Source of the DNA: Thermoplasmata archaeon
GTDB lineage: Archaea; Thermoplasmatota; Thermoplasmata; Methanomassiliicoccales; Methanomethylophilaceae
Reading direction: 5' to 3'
Assembly (NCBI GenBank): GCA_015063185.1
Contig: SUSY01000002.1
Span: 1-64,000 of the forward strand
DNA: 64,000 nucleotides
The notes beneath the pieces were generated by a model that had not been told where the DNA came from, did not search any database, and worked only from the letters and a program-made list of their open reading frames with translations. Positions 18,351 to 27,735 of this stretch are shown here, piece after piece (position 1 is the first letter of the stretch; each line of letters starts with the position of its first letter). Made by a program: the position numbers and the translations under genes.

Positions 18351-18872
18351 TCAAAAGAGCTCGGAGGCCTTGACCAAAGGTAGGAGCGTGACACCGATCT
18401 GCTTGAGATTCTCCGAACCGCCAGACTCCCTGTCGATGACGGAGAACACGTTCTCGACGACCGCACCTTCTCTCCTAAGGGTCTCGATCGCAGAGATGGA
18501 GGAACCTGCAGAAGTAATGACGTCCTCGACGACGAGGACCTTGTCCCCGATGTTGAGGGTGCCTTCGATGAGTTTTCCAGTACCATGGTCCTTCTTCTCC
18601 TTCCTGATCATCACATAGGGGATGCCGGTCTCTAGTGCCAGTGCGGCAGCAAGAGGGACGGATCCAAGAACGACTCCTGCGATGCGGTCAACCTTGATGG
18701 CGGAGTTCCTGAGATTATCGGCCATCTGCTGTGCAATGAGCCTGAGGACATCGGGATTGGTACTGGCCTTCTTGATATCGATATAGTAGGAGCTCTTGGC
18801 TCCGGATGCGAGAGTGAAGTCACCTATCTGAAGGGCTCCACAGTCTGTCAATGCTTGGGACATCTTGGACAT
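18351..18872 (-). CDS. pyrE: Orotate phosphoribosyltransferase
   Basis: 173 residues. The PRPP-binding motif is VLVVEDVITSAGSS (around residues 112-125), and the N-terminal region FTLASGAKSSYYIDIK plus RKEKKDHGTGKLIEG is typical of PyrE. It makes orotidine-5'-phosphate from orotate and PRPP. The gene lies 4 bp after carS in one minus-strand operon. Prs, which makes its co-substrate, is encoded near 51 kb. Confidence 0.93.
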   Translation of the reverse strand: MSKMSQALTDCGALQIGDFTLASGAKSSYYIDIKKASTNPDVLRLIAQQMADNLRNSAIKVDRIAGVVLGSVPLAAALALETGIPYVMIRKEKKDHGTGKLIEGTLNIGDKVLVVEDVITSAGSSISAIETLRREGAVVENVFSVIDRESGGSENLKQIGVTLLPLVKASELF

Positions 18873-18876
18873 GCTA

Positions 18877-19452
18877 TCACCATGGATTGTCCTTCACGCC
18901 CATCCAATATCCGATGTAGTTGGCCACACGATGTGAAACATACACAAACAACAGGAGAACGATGAGTGCAACGATATGGTAACCCTCAATGTATGTCGCA
19001 TACACCCACTGAGGGTAGAATATTCCTAGGAAAAGGAATGCACCTACCACATAATCGAACTGATCCAGAATAGGAGCCTTCTTTCCTCTCTCTATTCCGA
19101 TCCTCCTCTTGAGAAAAGATCCCATCATGTCTCCAATAAGAGCTCCGAAGGACATGCAGAACAGGATTCCGATGTTGTCCGCCCATGATGGTCCGAATCC
19201 CCAATGGTTCTCGCTTCCGAAAAGGATAGAAATCCCAATCATCAGGATACCGATAACGACTCCGCTCAGGGCCCCACCTATGAAACCGCGCCAAGTCTTA
19301 CCGTCTCCGAGGATTCTCTTGCCCCTCCAAGATTTTCCAAAATCTACAGGTGCATGCCCACCAATCAACGCAGCATTGGAATTGGGTAGCATTGCGGGAA
19401 CGAACACCCAGATTCCAATAACGATCATCAATAGAACATCTACGACGTCCAT
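18877..19452 (-). CDS. carS: CDP-archaeol synthase (CarS)
   Basis: 191 residues with about five membrane segments. The archaeal CarS signature is present: LPNSNAALIGG near the N-terminus, then KSWRGKRILGDGKTWRGFIGGALSG, and LGDMMGSFLKRR-like residues LIGDMMGSFLKRRIGI with DQFDYVVGAF. It activates digeranylgeranylglyceryl phosphate with CTP in membrane lipid synthesis. This is a strictly archaeal marker. It is the first gene of carS-pyrE-udg-HAD, and an 8-bp GCGCGCGC tract stands in its promoter. Confidence 0.93.
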   Translation of the reverse strand: MDVVDVLLMIVIGIWVFVPAMLPNSNAALIGGHAPVDFGKSWRGKRILGDGKTWRGFIGGALSGVVIGILMIGISILFGSENHWGFGPSWADNIGILFCMSFGALIGDMMGSFLKRRIGIERGKKAPILDQFDYVVGAFLFLGIFYPQWVYATYIEGYHIVALIVLLLFVYVSHRVANYIGYWMGVKDNPW

Positions 19453-19474
19453 GTTCTGCCTCTGACAATACTAT

Positions 19475-19482
19475 GCGCGCGC
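19475..19482. promoter_or_regulatory. CG-alternating tract in the carS promoter
   Basis: GCGCGCGC lies just downstream of the carS TATA-like CATATATCC (minus strand, 19483-19491) and about 20 bp before the carS ATG. It belongs to the set of CG-alternating palindromes described in the findings. Confidence 0.35.
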
Positions 19483-19521
19483 GGATATATGATGGTTGAG
19501 GTCAAGACGATATAGAAACAA

Positions 19522-19529
19522 TTTATACG
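19522..19529 (+). promoter_or_regulatory. TATA-like box of the gtrA-like gene
   Basis: TTTATACG is centred about 25 bp before the ATG at 19550, which fits a leaderless transcript and decides the start over a longer frame from 19496. Confidence 0.5.
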
Positions 19530-19549
19530 AAGTAGACATCATCGATTCG

Positions 19550-19990
19550 ATGAAGGAACAGATGGGAAAATTCCTCGAAAAGCACGATGAGGGGGTCCGC
19601 TACATAGCCTTCGGAATCCTCACTGTCATCGTAAGCTGGGTCAGCTATGCGATACTGGCACTTCTCGGAGTCAACTATTCTTTGGCCAACGGCATATCCT
19701 GGTTGTGTGCTGTTTTATTCGCGTTCTTCGTCAACAAATACCTAGTATTCAGGAGCATTGAATCTAACTCAATCACATTGGGTGCAGAACTTGCGGAGTT
19801 CTTCGCCGCCAGAATTTTCACAGGCGCGGTTGCGATCATTCTGTTCCCTATCCTGCTCAGCATTGGTCTCGACTTCGTGTTCTTCGGTGTCCCAGGATTG
19901 TTCGCCAGGGGCGTTAATTCAGCTGTAGAAATTGTATTAAACTACATACTTAGTAAATTTGTGGTCTTCCGTCGCAAAAATACCACATAA
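19550..19990 (+). CDS. GtrA-family polyprenyl-phosphate sugar flippase-like membrane protein
   Basis: 146 residues with four membrane segments, at about 15-35, 40-65, 80-100 and 115-140. The pattern YIAFGILTVIVSWVSYAIL, then WLCAVLFAFFVNKYLVFRS and the ending NYILSKFVVFRRK is characteristic of GtrA. Family members are thought to move polyprenyl-linked sugars across the membrane. The next gene is a membrane glycosyltransferase that could use such a donor. Confidence 0.85.
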   Translation: MKEQMGKFLEKHDEGVRYIAFGILTVIVSWVSYAILALLGVNYSLANGISWLCAVLFAFFVNKYLVFRSIESNSITLGAELAEFFAARIFTGAVAIILFPILLSIGLDFVFFGVPGLFARGVNSAVEIVLNYILSKFVVFRRKNTT

Positions 19991-20019
19991 TCTAATAATG
20001 GAGAAGTCAATACCTGGTT

Positions 20020-21336
20020 GTGAAGCTTTTCGCAGATGTGAATGAAGAGTTAAGAAAACAGATTAAAAAGTTCACAATCATCTTCTTAATAGTTGCAATA
20101 ATTTTTTTTGCGATAGTGCAAACCTTCGACTTACCCAGCGAGGTTAGTGGATTATATTTTGAATATGCAGAAAAAATGGCCAGCCTTCAAATGCCATACA
20201 GTGATTTTCCTGCAGAATATCCGCCTCTAGCAATGTTGTTGATCTTCATACCCAGACTGTTCTCATTCTCACCATTCACATACGAAATCGCTTTTGGTGT
20301 AATGGTATATATCGCCTTACTTGCAGGATTGATTTGCACATACAAGCTTGCAGATATGTACTCCGACAAGCCACGCAGATACACAGACCTGTACATCATC
20401 CTCTGCATGTGTTTCTTTGAATTCATAATGGATAGATACGACATCTTCCCCACAATGATATGCTTATTTGCACTATACTTCTTCAAAACAAATAGAATGA
20501 ATCTTGCCTGGGTCATGATAGCAATAGGCACCATGACAAAACTATTCCCTGCATTATTAGCCCCAGTATTCCTAATATATTTATGTATGAACGGAAGGGG
20601 GAGAGATGCTTTAAAAGGAGTTGGCATATGTGTAGCAATAGGCATCGCATCGATGTTACCGTTCTTCATATCAGATCCAGAAACCATGTTCATGTTTCTG
20701 ACATACCATATGGACAGAGGTATGCAAACGGAATCTCTGGTATCATCATTCCTGATGTTGTTTGACAAAATAGGAATCATAGATATTGGCTACCAATTCA
20801 ATTACGGATCAGACCACATCTATGGGCCAGTACCAGATGCCATCGCAGGAGTTATGCTGTACATTATGATTGTATTGATTGTCGCAACCTATATCATGTA
20901 CGGAACGATTGTTCATAAGATTGAGGAAAAGGATGCGTTCCTGGGTATCATACTTGCATCCTTTGTAGTAGTAATGTTATTCATACTGGTCAACAAAGTT
21001 CTATCTTCCCAATACATAATTTGGATGATTCCTTTTGTCGTGATTGCATGTGCCATCATGGACCCTGTTTGGGAAAAAAGAACAGAGATTATGTTCGCTT
21101 GCGCTTTAGCGTTAACACAACTAGCATTTGCAGTGAACATGGGGAGTTTTGCACCATCCATCGGTGGCAGAATAGATGCTACATCACCTTATCCTACACT
21201 TGGCATATTACTGCTTGTGATTAGGAACATCACATTAGTAGCACTGCTTGGATATATGACCAAGGGCCTACTATCACTGGGCCATCCTGGCTCTGACGGC
21301 GAAATCGCTGGGCAACATGACCCCATCAAAGAATAG
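20020..21336 (+). CDS. Membrane glycosyltransferase, GT87/DUF2029-like
   Basis: 438 residues with about ten membrane segments. The first outside loop is acidic and aromatic (YFEYAEKMASLQMPYSDFPAEYPPLAML), as in polyprenyl-phosphate-mannose-dependent transferases, and WVMIAIGTMTKLFPALLAPVFL is a family hallmark. The start is GTG at 20020, with no in-frame ATG near. Base composition is visibly AT-richer than its neighbours. The last 63 bp overlap the 3' end of the XPD-like gene on the other strand. Donor and acceptor are unknown; surface glycan or glycolipid synthesis is likely. Confidence 0.75.
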   Translation: MKLFADVNEELRKQIKKFTIIFLIVAIIFFAIVQTFDLPSEVSGLYFEYAEKMASLQMPYSDFPAEYPPLAMLLIFIPRLFSFSPFTYEIAFGVMVYIALLAGLICTYKLADMYSDKPRRYTDLYIILCMCFFEFIMDRYDIFPTMICLFALYFFKTNRMNLAWVMIAIGTMTKLFPALLAPVFLIYLCMNGRGRDALKGVGICVAIGIASMLPFFISDPETMFMFLTYHMDRGMQTESLVSSFLMLFDKIGIIDIGYQFNYGSDHIYGPVPDAIAGVMLYIMIVLIVATYIMYGTIVHKIEEKDAFLGIILASFVVVMLFILVNKVLSSQYIIWMIPFVVIACAIMDPVWEKRTEIMFACALALTQLAFAVNMGSFAPSIGGRIDATSPYPTLGILLLVIRNITLVALLGYMTKGLLSLGHPGSDGEIAGQHDPIKE

Positions 21337-23193
21337 GTTACAATCACGGACGGGGTTATCCGATAATATTGCATCAAAACCCGGAATCTGGGTCACCCTG
21401 TTGTCCAATACCACGGCCACACCCCTGTCCGATTCGGACCTTATCAGGCGTCCACGTGCCTGGCGCATCTTCCTGATCATCGGTGCCTTCACCACATGGT
21501 CCCATCCACTATCGAAACGGTACTGACAGTATCTCATCAAGGCATCCTTTTTTGCACTGGGTCTTTGATATGGTAGACCTACGATGATGGCCAATTCCAA
21601 ATCACGACTGGGAAAGTCTAGACCCTCACTGATACGTCCACCGGTGACAGCGAACAGTATCCCACCGACGGATGACCTGAATGTGTCCACAGTATCCATC
21701 AATTCGATCTGCGTCATACCCTTCCGTTCGGAAAATACATCCCCCTCCAATCTTCCGGGAAGACCTTTGATGATAAAACGTTCCATCATATCGTACGATG
21801 GGAAGAATACGGCCGTATTCCTGCCAACACCGTTGACCAATGACACGATATGATCGGCGATACGATCTATATTGTCCGGATCCACCTGTAGGTCCGTATG
21901 TCTGGTGGTAACATCATCGGCATAGAGCGTCAGAAGGTTCTCCGGATCGAACGGTGATGGGAAAGATGCATGCTTACAACGATTCAATCCCAATTCCAAG
22001 ATATAATCGGGAATCGGTTCCAATGTACCTGACATATGGATGGATGCGAAACAATCTCTGAATGGCTCCGCCGCCTCGTATGGATCCATACAATATGCTT
22101 CCAAAGAATGATCCTCCCCTCCATTGATCAGTCTTACATATGATGCATCATCGCACATCGTCCAGAATGTGAGGAAATCTCCAAGGTTGCCTATGTACGA
22201 CCGCGGAAGTTTATGTTCGGACTTCTTACGTTCCCTGATGATCTCACCTAATTCGGACATGCTCTTACAGATGTTGGATATAATAGGCGAGGTCACATGA
22301 AGCTCCCCCATCAACACCTCTTGGAGGAATCCGAATGGGATCAACCCATCGACATCATGTAGGTACTCCATGTTCGCTTCTAGGAAACATATCCTCATGG
22401 CCTCCACCACATCGGTGACGGTGATACCGTTGGCCACCAATGGGTCGCCTTCAATCTCGGCCTCTTTCTGCACACTGTTCAACGAATGTACATGATATTC
22501 GGAAGTGAACGATTCACGAAGATAGTCCGGAAGATTGTGGGCCTCATCCACGACGATTATCGTATCCTCTATCGTACAGTTCATCCACTCAAGAAAACGT
22601 TCCCGGATGTATGGGAGGACTATGAACGTGTACGGTGCCGCCACCACATCCGCGAACGGTACTGCGGCCTTCATCATCTCATATGGGCACAGACCATCAT
22701 CGAGACATTGTTCCATGAAGGATTCGGGATCCAACCTCCTATCCAACAGATCGTCTACGTAGACATCAACATCCATATTACAGATCGAGTCGTAGTATCT
22801 GCAACCCCCTCCTCCCTTCTTGGACTTCAGATGCGAACAGAGACGGGACATCTCCTCTGGAGATCCGTTGCGTAGGTTCGGATCTTCCGACATACGCGGA
22901 CATGTTGAAATGGAACGACCCTGTATCGCAACACCGAACACATCTATGACGGAGGACATCTCCCTGAGTTCGTTGAGGACCTGCTTCTGTTGCGATTTGG
23001 TTCTGGTAAGATAGACGATACGTTTGCCGTTCCTCTTCGCGAACGGTACTGTGGCCGCCAAGGAACTGACAGTCTTTCCCGTACCTGTACCTGATTCGAT
23101 GACCGAGTGTCTGCCGAGTTCCAAAGCATCAGCTATGAAACGGATCAACCTGTCCTGTCCAGGCCTAGGTTCGTACGGCAGACCTTCGATCAT
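21274..23193 (-). CDS. XPD/Rad3-like DNA helicase (superfamily 2, Fe-S)
   Basis: 639 residues. Walker A is ESGTGTGKT (33-41), and the iron-sulfur domain supplies cysteines at about 98, 119, 131 and 169. Walker B is VVDEAHNLPDY (around 215). Motifs in the second RecA domain include HMSGTLEP, TGGRISEGLDFPSRDL, and IRKMRQARGRLIRSESDRGVAVVLDNR. Archaeal XPD is a 5'-3' helicase in DNA repair. It shares 63 bp of antisense overlap with the upstream glycosyltransferase gene. The downstream face of the serA cluster lies on the same strand. Confidence 0.92.
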   Translation of the reverse strand: MIEGLPYEPRPGQDRLIRFIADALELGRHSVIESGTGTGKTVSSLAATVPFAKRNGKRIVYLTRTKSQQKQVLNELREMSSVIDVFGVAIQGRSISTCPRMSEDPNLRNGSPEEMSRLCSHLKSKKGGGGCRYYDSICNMDVDVYVDDLLDRRLDPESFMEQCLDDGLCPYEMMKAAVPFADVVAAPYTFIVLPYIRERFLEWMNCTIEDTIIVVDEAHNLPDYLRESFTSEYHVHSLNSVQKEAEIEGDPLVANGITVTDVVEAMRICFLEANMEYLHDVDGLIPFGFLQEVLMGELHVTSPIISNICKSMSELGEIIRERKKSEHKLPRSYIGNLGDFLTFWTMCDDASYVRLINGGEDHSLEAYCMDPYEAAEPFRDCFASIHMSGTLEPIPDYILELGLNRCKHASFPSPFDPENLLTLYADDVTTRHTDLQVDPDNIDRIADHIVSLVNGVGRNTAVFFPSYDMMERFIIKGLPGRLEGDVFSERKGMTQIELMDTVDTFRSSVGGILFAVTGGRISEGLDFPSRDLELAIIVGLPYQRPSAKKDALMRYCQYRFDSGWDHVVKAPMIRKMRQARGRLIRSESDRGVAVVLDNRVTQIPGFDAILSDNPVRDCNLFFDGVMLPSDFAVRARMAQ

Positions 23194-23222
23194 CCTGAAA
23201 AAAGATGGAGAGGAGGTAGCTA

Positions 23223-23603
23223 TCAGCTACCGGACCTCTGCCAGATATCCTCATCGTCCAAGGAGAATCCGAAGGATGCCTCCTCCTCATCCTCATCCTT
23301 GGCATTCTTGATGAGATCAACGATCTTCTCACGCCTGAAGAGCCAATAGTGGATCCTCCACTCCCTTCCATCGTAAAGGGTGGTCTCCTCCCTCTCGGTG
23401 GTCAGGATGGAAGCGTCCTCCAACATGTAGAAGGCGTCACGATCCTCCGGTTCGAGGATGTTGTCGATGATCCTGTCGGAATATCCGAAGAAGTTGAGGA
23501 TGTGGATGGCAAGGTCGTACGCCGCCATCTCCTGGATCCCCCTGTTGTTCGGACTGTTGCAGATCGCCTTCGTAAGCTCCTCTACAGTGACTATTCCGCT
23601 CAT
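23223..23603 (-). CDS. Conserved archaeal hypothetical protein (DUF6015-like)
   Basis: 126 residues. The N-terminal two thirds look like a small winged-helix fold (TVEELTKAICNSPNNRGIQEMAAYDLAIHILNFFGYSDRIIDNILEPEDRDAFYMLEDASILTTE, given here by segment), ending in an acidic tail around residues 100-120. I recall similar proteins in Thermoplasmata as DUF6015, without known function. ATG 23603 follows a GAGTGAT ribosome binding site inside the end of serA. It is the third gene of aminotransferase-serA-this gene. Confidence 0.6.
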   Translation of the reverse strand: MSGIVTVEELTKAICNSPNNRGIQEMAAYDLAIHILNFFGYSDRIIDNILEPEDRDAFYMLEDASILTTEREETTLYDGREWRIHYWLFRREKIVDLIKNAKDEDEEEASFGFSLDDEDIWQRSGS

Positions 23604-23608
23604 GTGAA

Positions 23609-25192
23609 TCACTCGATGAAGATGTACTTGGAATCCTCGAATCCGGATGCCTCATCTACCATCTTGAGAACGTCCTCGGAGATGGGGTCGTCGACACTGA
23701 GGGCCATGACCGCAGTTCCCATGGGAGCATCCCTTCCGACGGACATCATCGCGATGTTCACGCCGTTGTCTCCAAGGACCTTACCGACCTTACCGATGGT
23801 TCCGGGAGTGTCCCTGTAACGTGCAAGAAGCATTCCGCCATGCATGGGGATCTCGAACCTGAATCCATTGATTCCGACGAGACGGGGCTCATGTGCGACT
23901 ATAGTTCCGACAAGGTCGAAGACGTCACCCTTGGTCTCGATTCTGACACCGATGGTGCTGTCGTAGATGACCGCATCCTTGTTCTTGGTCTCCTTGACAC
24001 TGATTCCCTTGCTCTTCGCGAGGGATTCGACGTTGACGATGTTGGCGTTGCCCTGACCGACCATGCTCTTCATGATTCCGATGAGGATGGAGAGATTGAG
24101 CATTCTGGTGTTCTTATCGGAAAGCTCTCCGTTGAAGGATACCTCCAGATTATCGATGGGCCTCTGACCGTTCAACTGTGCTGCGGCCATTCCCAGCCTC
24201 TCTGCAAGCGGCAGGAACTGAGCGGTAACGGGATCCATCTTTCCACGAGGTGCGTTGATCGCGTTGACGATCTCCCCGTCCCTGAGATACTTGATGACGG
24301 ATTCTGCGATCTCGACGGCGACCCTCTCCTGTGCCTCTACGGTACTGGCTCCCAAGTGGGGTGTGGTAACGAGGTTCTCAAGCTCGAGGAGTTTCTGTTC
24401 GTGCTCGCAGAGGGGCTCCTCGCACCATACATCGAATGCTGCACCTGCGATGACCTTCTCTTTGAGTGCATCGTAGAGATCGTCCTCATTGACGATTCCG
24501 CCACGTGCAACGTTGACCAGGATTGCACTGGGCTTCATCTTCTTGAACTGGGGCATGCTGATCATGTTCCTGGTCTCCGGAAGAAGAGGGGTATGGATGG
24601 TCATTATGTCCGCAACCTCGATGACCTCATCAAGGGTGGTGAGACGAACGCCGATATCCGCTGCGACCTCTGGAGGAAGGAATGGATCGTATCCGACGAG
24701 TTTCATGTTGAAGTGCTTGAGGCGCCTTGCGACCTCTCCGCCGACACGTCCGACTCCGATGATACCGAGAGTCTTCCCATTGAGCTCGATTCCGCTGAAC
24801 TTGCTCCTCTTCCACTCGCCCTTGTGCATGGACTCGTGTGCCTGCGGGATCTTCCTTGCCGATGCAAGGATCATTGCACAGGTGTGCTCCGCTGCGGACA
24901 GGATGTTCGCGGAAGGAGTGTTCATGACGAGCACACCCTTCTCGGTCGCTGCGGGGATGTCGACGTTGTCGACTCCGACACCTGCACGGCCTACAACACG
25001 GAGGCACTTACTGGCCTCGATGACCTTCTTGGTCACCTTGGTTCCGGACCTGATGACGAGTCCGTCATATTCCCCGATGATCGCACACAGCTCATCCTCG
25101 GTGAGCCCGGGTTTGACATCCACAGGGATACCTGAATCCCTGAGGATAGTGAGTCCCTCTTCAGAGAGGGGATCGGATACCAAAATCTTCAT
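23609..25192 (-). CDS. serA: D-3-phosphoglycerate dehydrogenase
   Basis: 527 residues, the long form with an intervening ASB domain and a C-terminal ACT domain. The NAD-binding motif is GIIGVGRVGGEVARRL (about 146-161). Catalytic residues lie in VNVARGGIVNE, FDVWCEEPL and VTTPHLGAST. The ACT domain covers roughly residues 455-527 (LARYRDTPGTIGKVGKVLG) and suggests serine feedback. It starts the phosphorylated serine pathway and overlaps the aminotransferase gene by 4 bp. Confidence 0.96.
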   Translation of the reverse strand: MKILVSDPLSEEGLTILRDSGIPVDVKPGLTEDELCAIIGEYDGLVIRSGTKVTKKVIEASKCLRVVGRAGVGVDNVDIPAATEKGVLVMNTPSANILSAAEHTCAMILASARKIPQAHESMHKGEWKRSKFSGIELNGKTLGIIGVGRVGGEVARRLKHFNMKLVGYDPFLPPEVAADIGVRLTTLDEVIEVADIMTIHTPLLPETRNMISMPQFKKMKPSAILVNVARGGIVNEDDLYDALKEKVIAGAAFDVWCEEPLCEHEQKLLELENLVTTPHLGASTVEAQERVAVEIAESVIKYLRDGEIVNAINAPRGKMDPVTAQFLPLAERLGMAAAQLNGQRPIDNLEVSFNGELSDKNTRMLNLSILIGIMKSMVGQGNANIVNVESLAKSKGISVKETKNKDAVIYDSTIGVRIETKGDVFDLVGTIVAHEPRLVGINGFRFEIPMHGGMLLARYRDTPGTIGKVGKVLGDNGVNIAMMSVGRDAPMGTAVMALSVDDPISEDVLKMVDEASGFEDSKYIFIE

Positions 25193-26259
25193 TGCATCTC
25201 CTCCAATACTTCATCCATTGCGGAAAGGAGTTTTCTGATCATGTCAGGGGTAGTGTCACCCATGTGACCGATCCTGAATGTCGACGATTTGACCTCACCG
25301 TAGCCGTTGGAGATCTCATATCCCTTGGCCTTGAGTGCATTGTGGAAGGTGTCGAAGTCCAAATCACCGCGGTTCACGACTCCAATGGTCCTGGAACGGT
25401 ATCCATCTTCGGGGAAGAGGCCGTTGAACTTCTCCTCTGCCCAGTCCTGAACGAGCTTGGCCATCTCGTCGTGTCTTCTGTAACGTGTGGACATGCCTTC
25501 CTCGAGGATCCTGTCCAACTGGTAATCCAATGCGTATAGCAACGAAACGGGAGGGGTTGTGAGAGCGTAGTTATCATCCGCATTCTTCTTGAGTTTGACG
25601 AAATCGGTGTAGAATCCCTTGTTCGCAGCAGTCTTGGACTTCTCTATGATTCTGTCGCTTACGACCGCAATGGCGAGTCCGGGTGGAAGTGCGAGCGCCT
25701 TCTGTGTTCCGAACACCAATGCATCGGGTTGAAGCTTGGGAAGGTTAAGGTCCGCTGCCATGGCGGATGTGACCGCATCGACCATGATCAATGCGTCGGG
25801 ATTCTGCTTCCTGACCTCTTCTGCGAGTGCTACGCTATCACTCAACACACCCGTAGAGGACTCGTTGCTCACCCAGTGAACCGCCTCGATGTCCTCGGTG
25901 ACCTTGCCCTCGATATCTTCGGGTTTGATGGCCTTCCCCCAAGGTACATGGACCTGAGTGACGTTCTTACCGTTTGCGGTACCGCACTCGATGAATCTCT
26001 TTCCGAATGAACCGTTGGACATTCCCAAGGAGTTACTATTGACACCGTTCCTGATCGCACCCTCCAACAGGATGGTTGCGGACCCTCCAACCAAGAAGAT
26101 GTCATCATCGGTCTGCAGGCATTTCCTGATCTTCTCGACGATGCCTCCGTGGAGATTCTTGTATTCCTTACATCTGTGTGTGATCATTGGATTGGTCTGT
26201 GCCTGAAGGGTTCCATCCTCCACATAGACCGGACCGACCGTGAACAAGTGTCTTGCCAA
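25189..26259 (-). CDS. Class V aminotransferase, probable phosphoserine (or serine-glyoxylate type) aminotransferase
   Basis: 356 residues with the class V PLP fold: VGGSATILLEGAIRN early, VDAVTSAMAADL with the ring-stacking aspartate, and FGTQKALALPPGLA holding the PLP lysine. By annotation it resembles alanine-glyoxylate aminotransferase. The methanogen enzyme MJ0959 of this type makes phosphoserine, and here the gene directly precedes serA with a 4-bp overlap, so phosphoserine is the likely product. The start is TTG at 26259 with GAGGGAT just upstream. CG-rich palindromes lie 15-90 bp before it. Confidence 0.82.
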   Translation of the reverse strand: MARHLFTVGPVYVEDGTLQAQTNPMITHRCKEYKNLHGGIVEKIRKCLQTDDDIFLVGGSATILLEGAIRNGVNSNSLGMSNGSFGKRFIECGTANGKNVTQVHVPWGKAIKPEDIEGKVTEDIEAVHWVSNESSTGVLSDSVALAEEVRKQNPDALIMVDAVTSAMAADLNLPKLQPDALVFGTQKALALPPGLAIAVVSDRIIEKSKTAANKGFYTDFVKLKKNADDNYALTTPPVSLLYALDYQLDRILEEGMSTRYRRHDEMAKLVQDWAEEKFNGLFPEDGYRSRTIGVVNRGDLDFDTFHNALKAKGYEISNGYGEVKSSTFRIGHMGDTTPDMIRKLLSAMDEVLEEMQ

Positions 26260-26273
26260 ACTATCCCTCTTTC

Positions 26274-26347
26274 ACGCGTTGCGTACGCACGCGTACATGT
26301 GACGGTATCTCGCACTGAGATAAAAAATAGACGCATGCGCGTGCGCG
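26274..26347. promoter_or_regulatory. Two CG-alternating palindromic elements upstream of the serine operon
   Basis: The first element (26274-26294) is ACGCGT-TGCGTACGCA-CGCGT, a palindrome but for one extra base. The second (about 26330-26347) is GACGCATGCGCGTGCGCG. Both are alternating purine-pyrimidine. They lie in the roughly 205-bp gap before the aminotransferase gene. The rest of that gap (26348-26464) holds no gene. Confidence 0.45.
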
Positions 26348-26464
26348 AAAACAGTCACGCTAAGATGAGGACATTTTGAACAGAATTGTATATCTGGCAC
26401 ATCCTAAAAAGATATGGATTTGAGAAAGTGTTTATCGGAGAGTGCCGAAACACCCGATCCGACA

Positions 26465-27622
26465 TCAGAGTGTGGAAAGGACCCTCTTGATCCTTGCGAG
26501 TCCCTCGATGATATCCTCCTCGCTTGCGGCATAGGAGAATCTGAAGAATCCTTCTCCGCATGGACCGAACGCTCTTCCGGGTGTGACTCCGACCAATCCC
26601 TCGGTGAGCAGTTTCTCGGCAAGCTCGTTGGACGGAATCTTCGCGGAATACTTGGGGAAGAGATAGAACGCTCCCCCTGGAACATTGCATTCCAGACCTG
26701 GGATTTCCTCTATGAGATCCAGTGCCAGATCACGGCGCTTCTTGAACTTCTCCACCATGGCCCTCATGTCATCCTGTGGACCTTTGATTGCCTCAATGGC
26801 CGCAGGTTGGGTGAAGGAGGTACAACAGGTGACGGAATGGGACTGGAGCTTGTTCACAGCCTTGATGTCCGCTTCGGGAGCGATCATCCATCCGAGTCTC
26901 CATCCAGTCATGGCATAGGTCTTGGAGAGACCGGAAACGGTGATGGTCCTCTCGAACATGTCCGGCATAGCGGCTATCGAATGGTGCTTGCCCTCATAGA
27001 TGATATTCTCGTAGATCTCATCTGAGAGAACGATGATGTCATTATCCTTACAGATATCCGCTATCCCCTTCAAGGTGGATTCTGGCTGAACGCAACCGGT
27101 CGGGTTGGAAGGAGAGTTGATCACCATCATCTTGGTCTTGGACGTGACCTGCTTTGCGACACTATCAGGATTGATGACGAATCCATCATCGAAACTGGTG
27201 GAGACGTACTTGGGGATCGCACCGCACATCCTGATGTGTGCCTCGTACGAGACCCAGGATGGATCGGGAAGGAGGACCTCGTCACCGGGATTAAGATATG
27301 CGAGGGAGATCATGAACAATGCCTGTTTGGTGGGAGTGACAAGGACGTTTCCTGCCTCACAGGGTATGCCGTTCTTCGCCTTTGTGGACTCTGCGATGGC
27401 CTTTCTGAGTTCGGGGATTCCCATAGAAGGCGTGTAATGGGTGAAACCACCCTTTAGGGAATCGACACATGCATCCACGATATTGTCGGGAGTTGCAAAA
27501 TCAGGTTCACCGAGGGAGAAAGAAAGAACGTCTTTTCCTTCCGCTTTCATCTTACTTACAAGATTGGAGATTGCGATCGTACCCGATGGGGGGATCTCCT
27601 GAAGTCTCTGCGATGTCATCAT
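26465..27622 (-). CDS. Class I/II aminotransferase (aspartate aminotransferase-like)
   Basis: 385 residues. It has LGEPDFATPDNIVDACVDSL, the PLP-contacting INSPSNPTGCV, SDEIYENIIYEG, and the PLP lysine in SGLSKTYAMTGWRLGW, followed by FRFSYAASEEDI. This is the subgroup Ib family that includes aspartate and aromatic aminotransferases; the substrate is not fixed by sequence. It is monocistronic, with a separate gap on each side. Confidence 0.85.
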   Translation of the reverse strand: MMTSQRLQEIPPSGTIAISNLVSKMKAEGKDVLSFSLGEPDFATPDNIVDACVDSLKGGFTHYTPSMGIPELRKAIAESTKAKNGIPCEAGNVLVTPTKQALFMISLAYLNPGDEVLLPDPSWVSYEAHIRMCGAIPKYVSTSFDDGFVINPDSVAKQVTSKTKMMVINSPSNPTGCVQPESTLKGIADICKDNDIIVLSDEIYENIIYEGKHHSIAAMPDMFERTITVSGLSKTYAMTGWRLGWMIAPEADIKAVNKLQSHSVTCCTSFTQPAAIEAIKGPQDDMRAMVEKFKKRRDLALDLIEEIPGLECNVPGGAFYLFPKYSAKIPSNELAEKLLTEGLVGVTPGRAFGPCGEGFFRFSYAASEEDIIEGLARIKRVLSTL

Positions 27623-27735
27623 TTACGATTCACCAGCTATGCTAGTACAGTGGATGGTGTATCGGGATATTGTAATAAATGTTGGGGGACTGAGCCACAA
27701 TCGGCCCACCCCCACAATGGGTTTCGAATCGGTGA

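Noticed and set aside
23840..25135. Plus-strand open frame of 431 codons
   Set aside because: Antisense to serA; composition dominated by D, V and L as expected from a reversed frame, with no domain.
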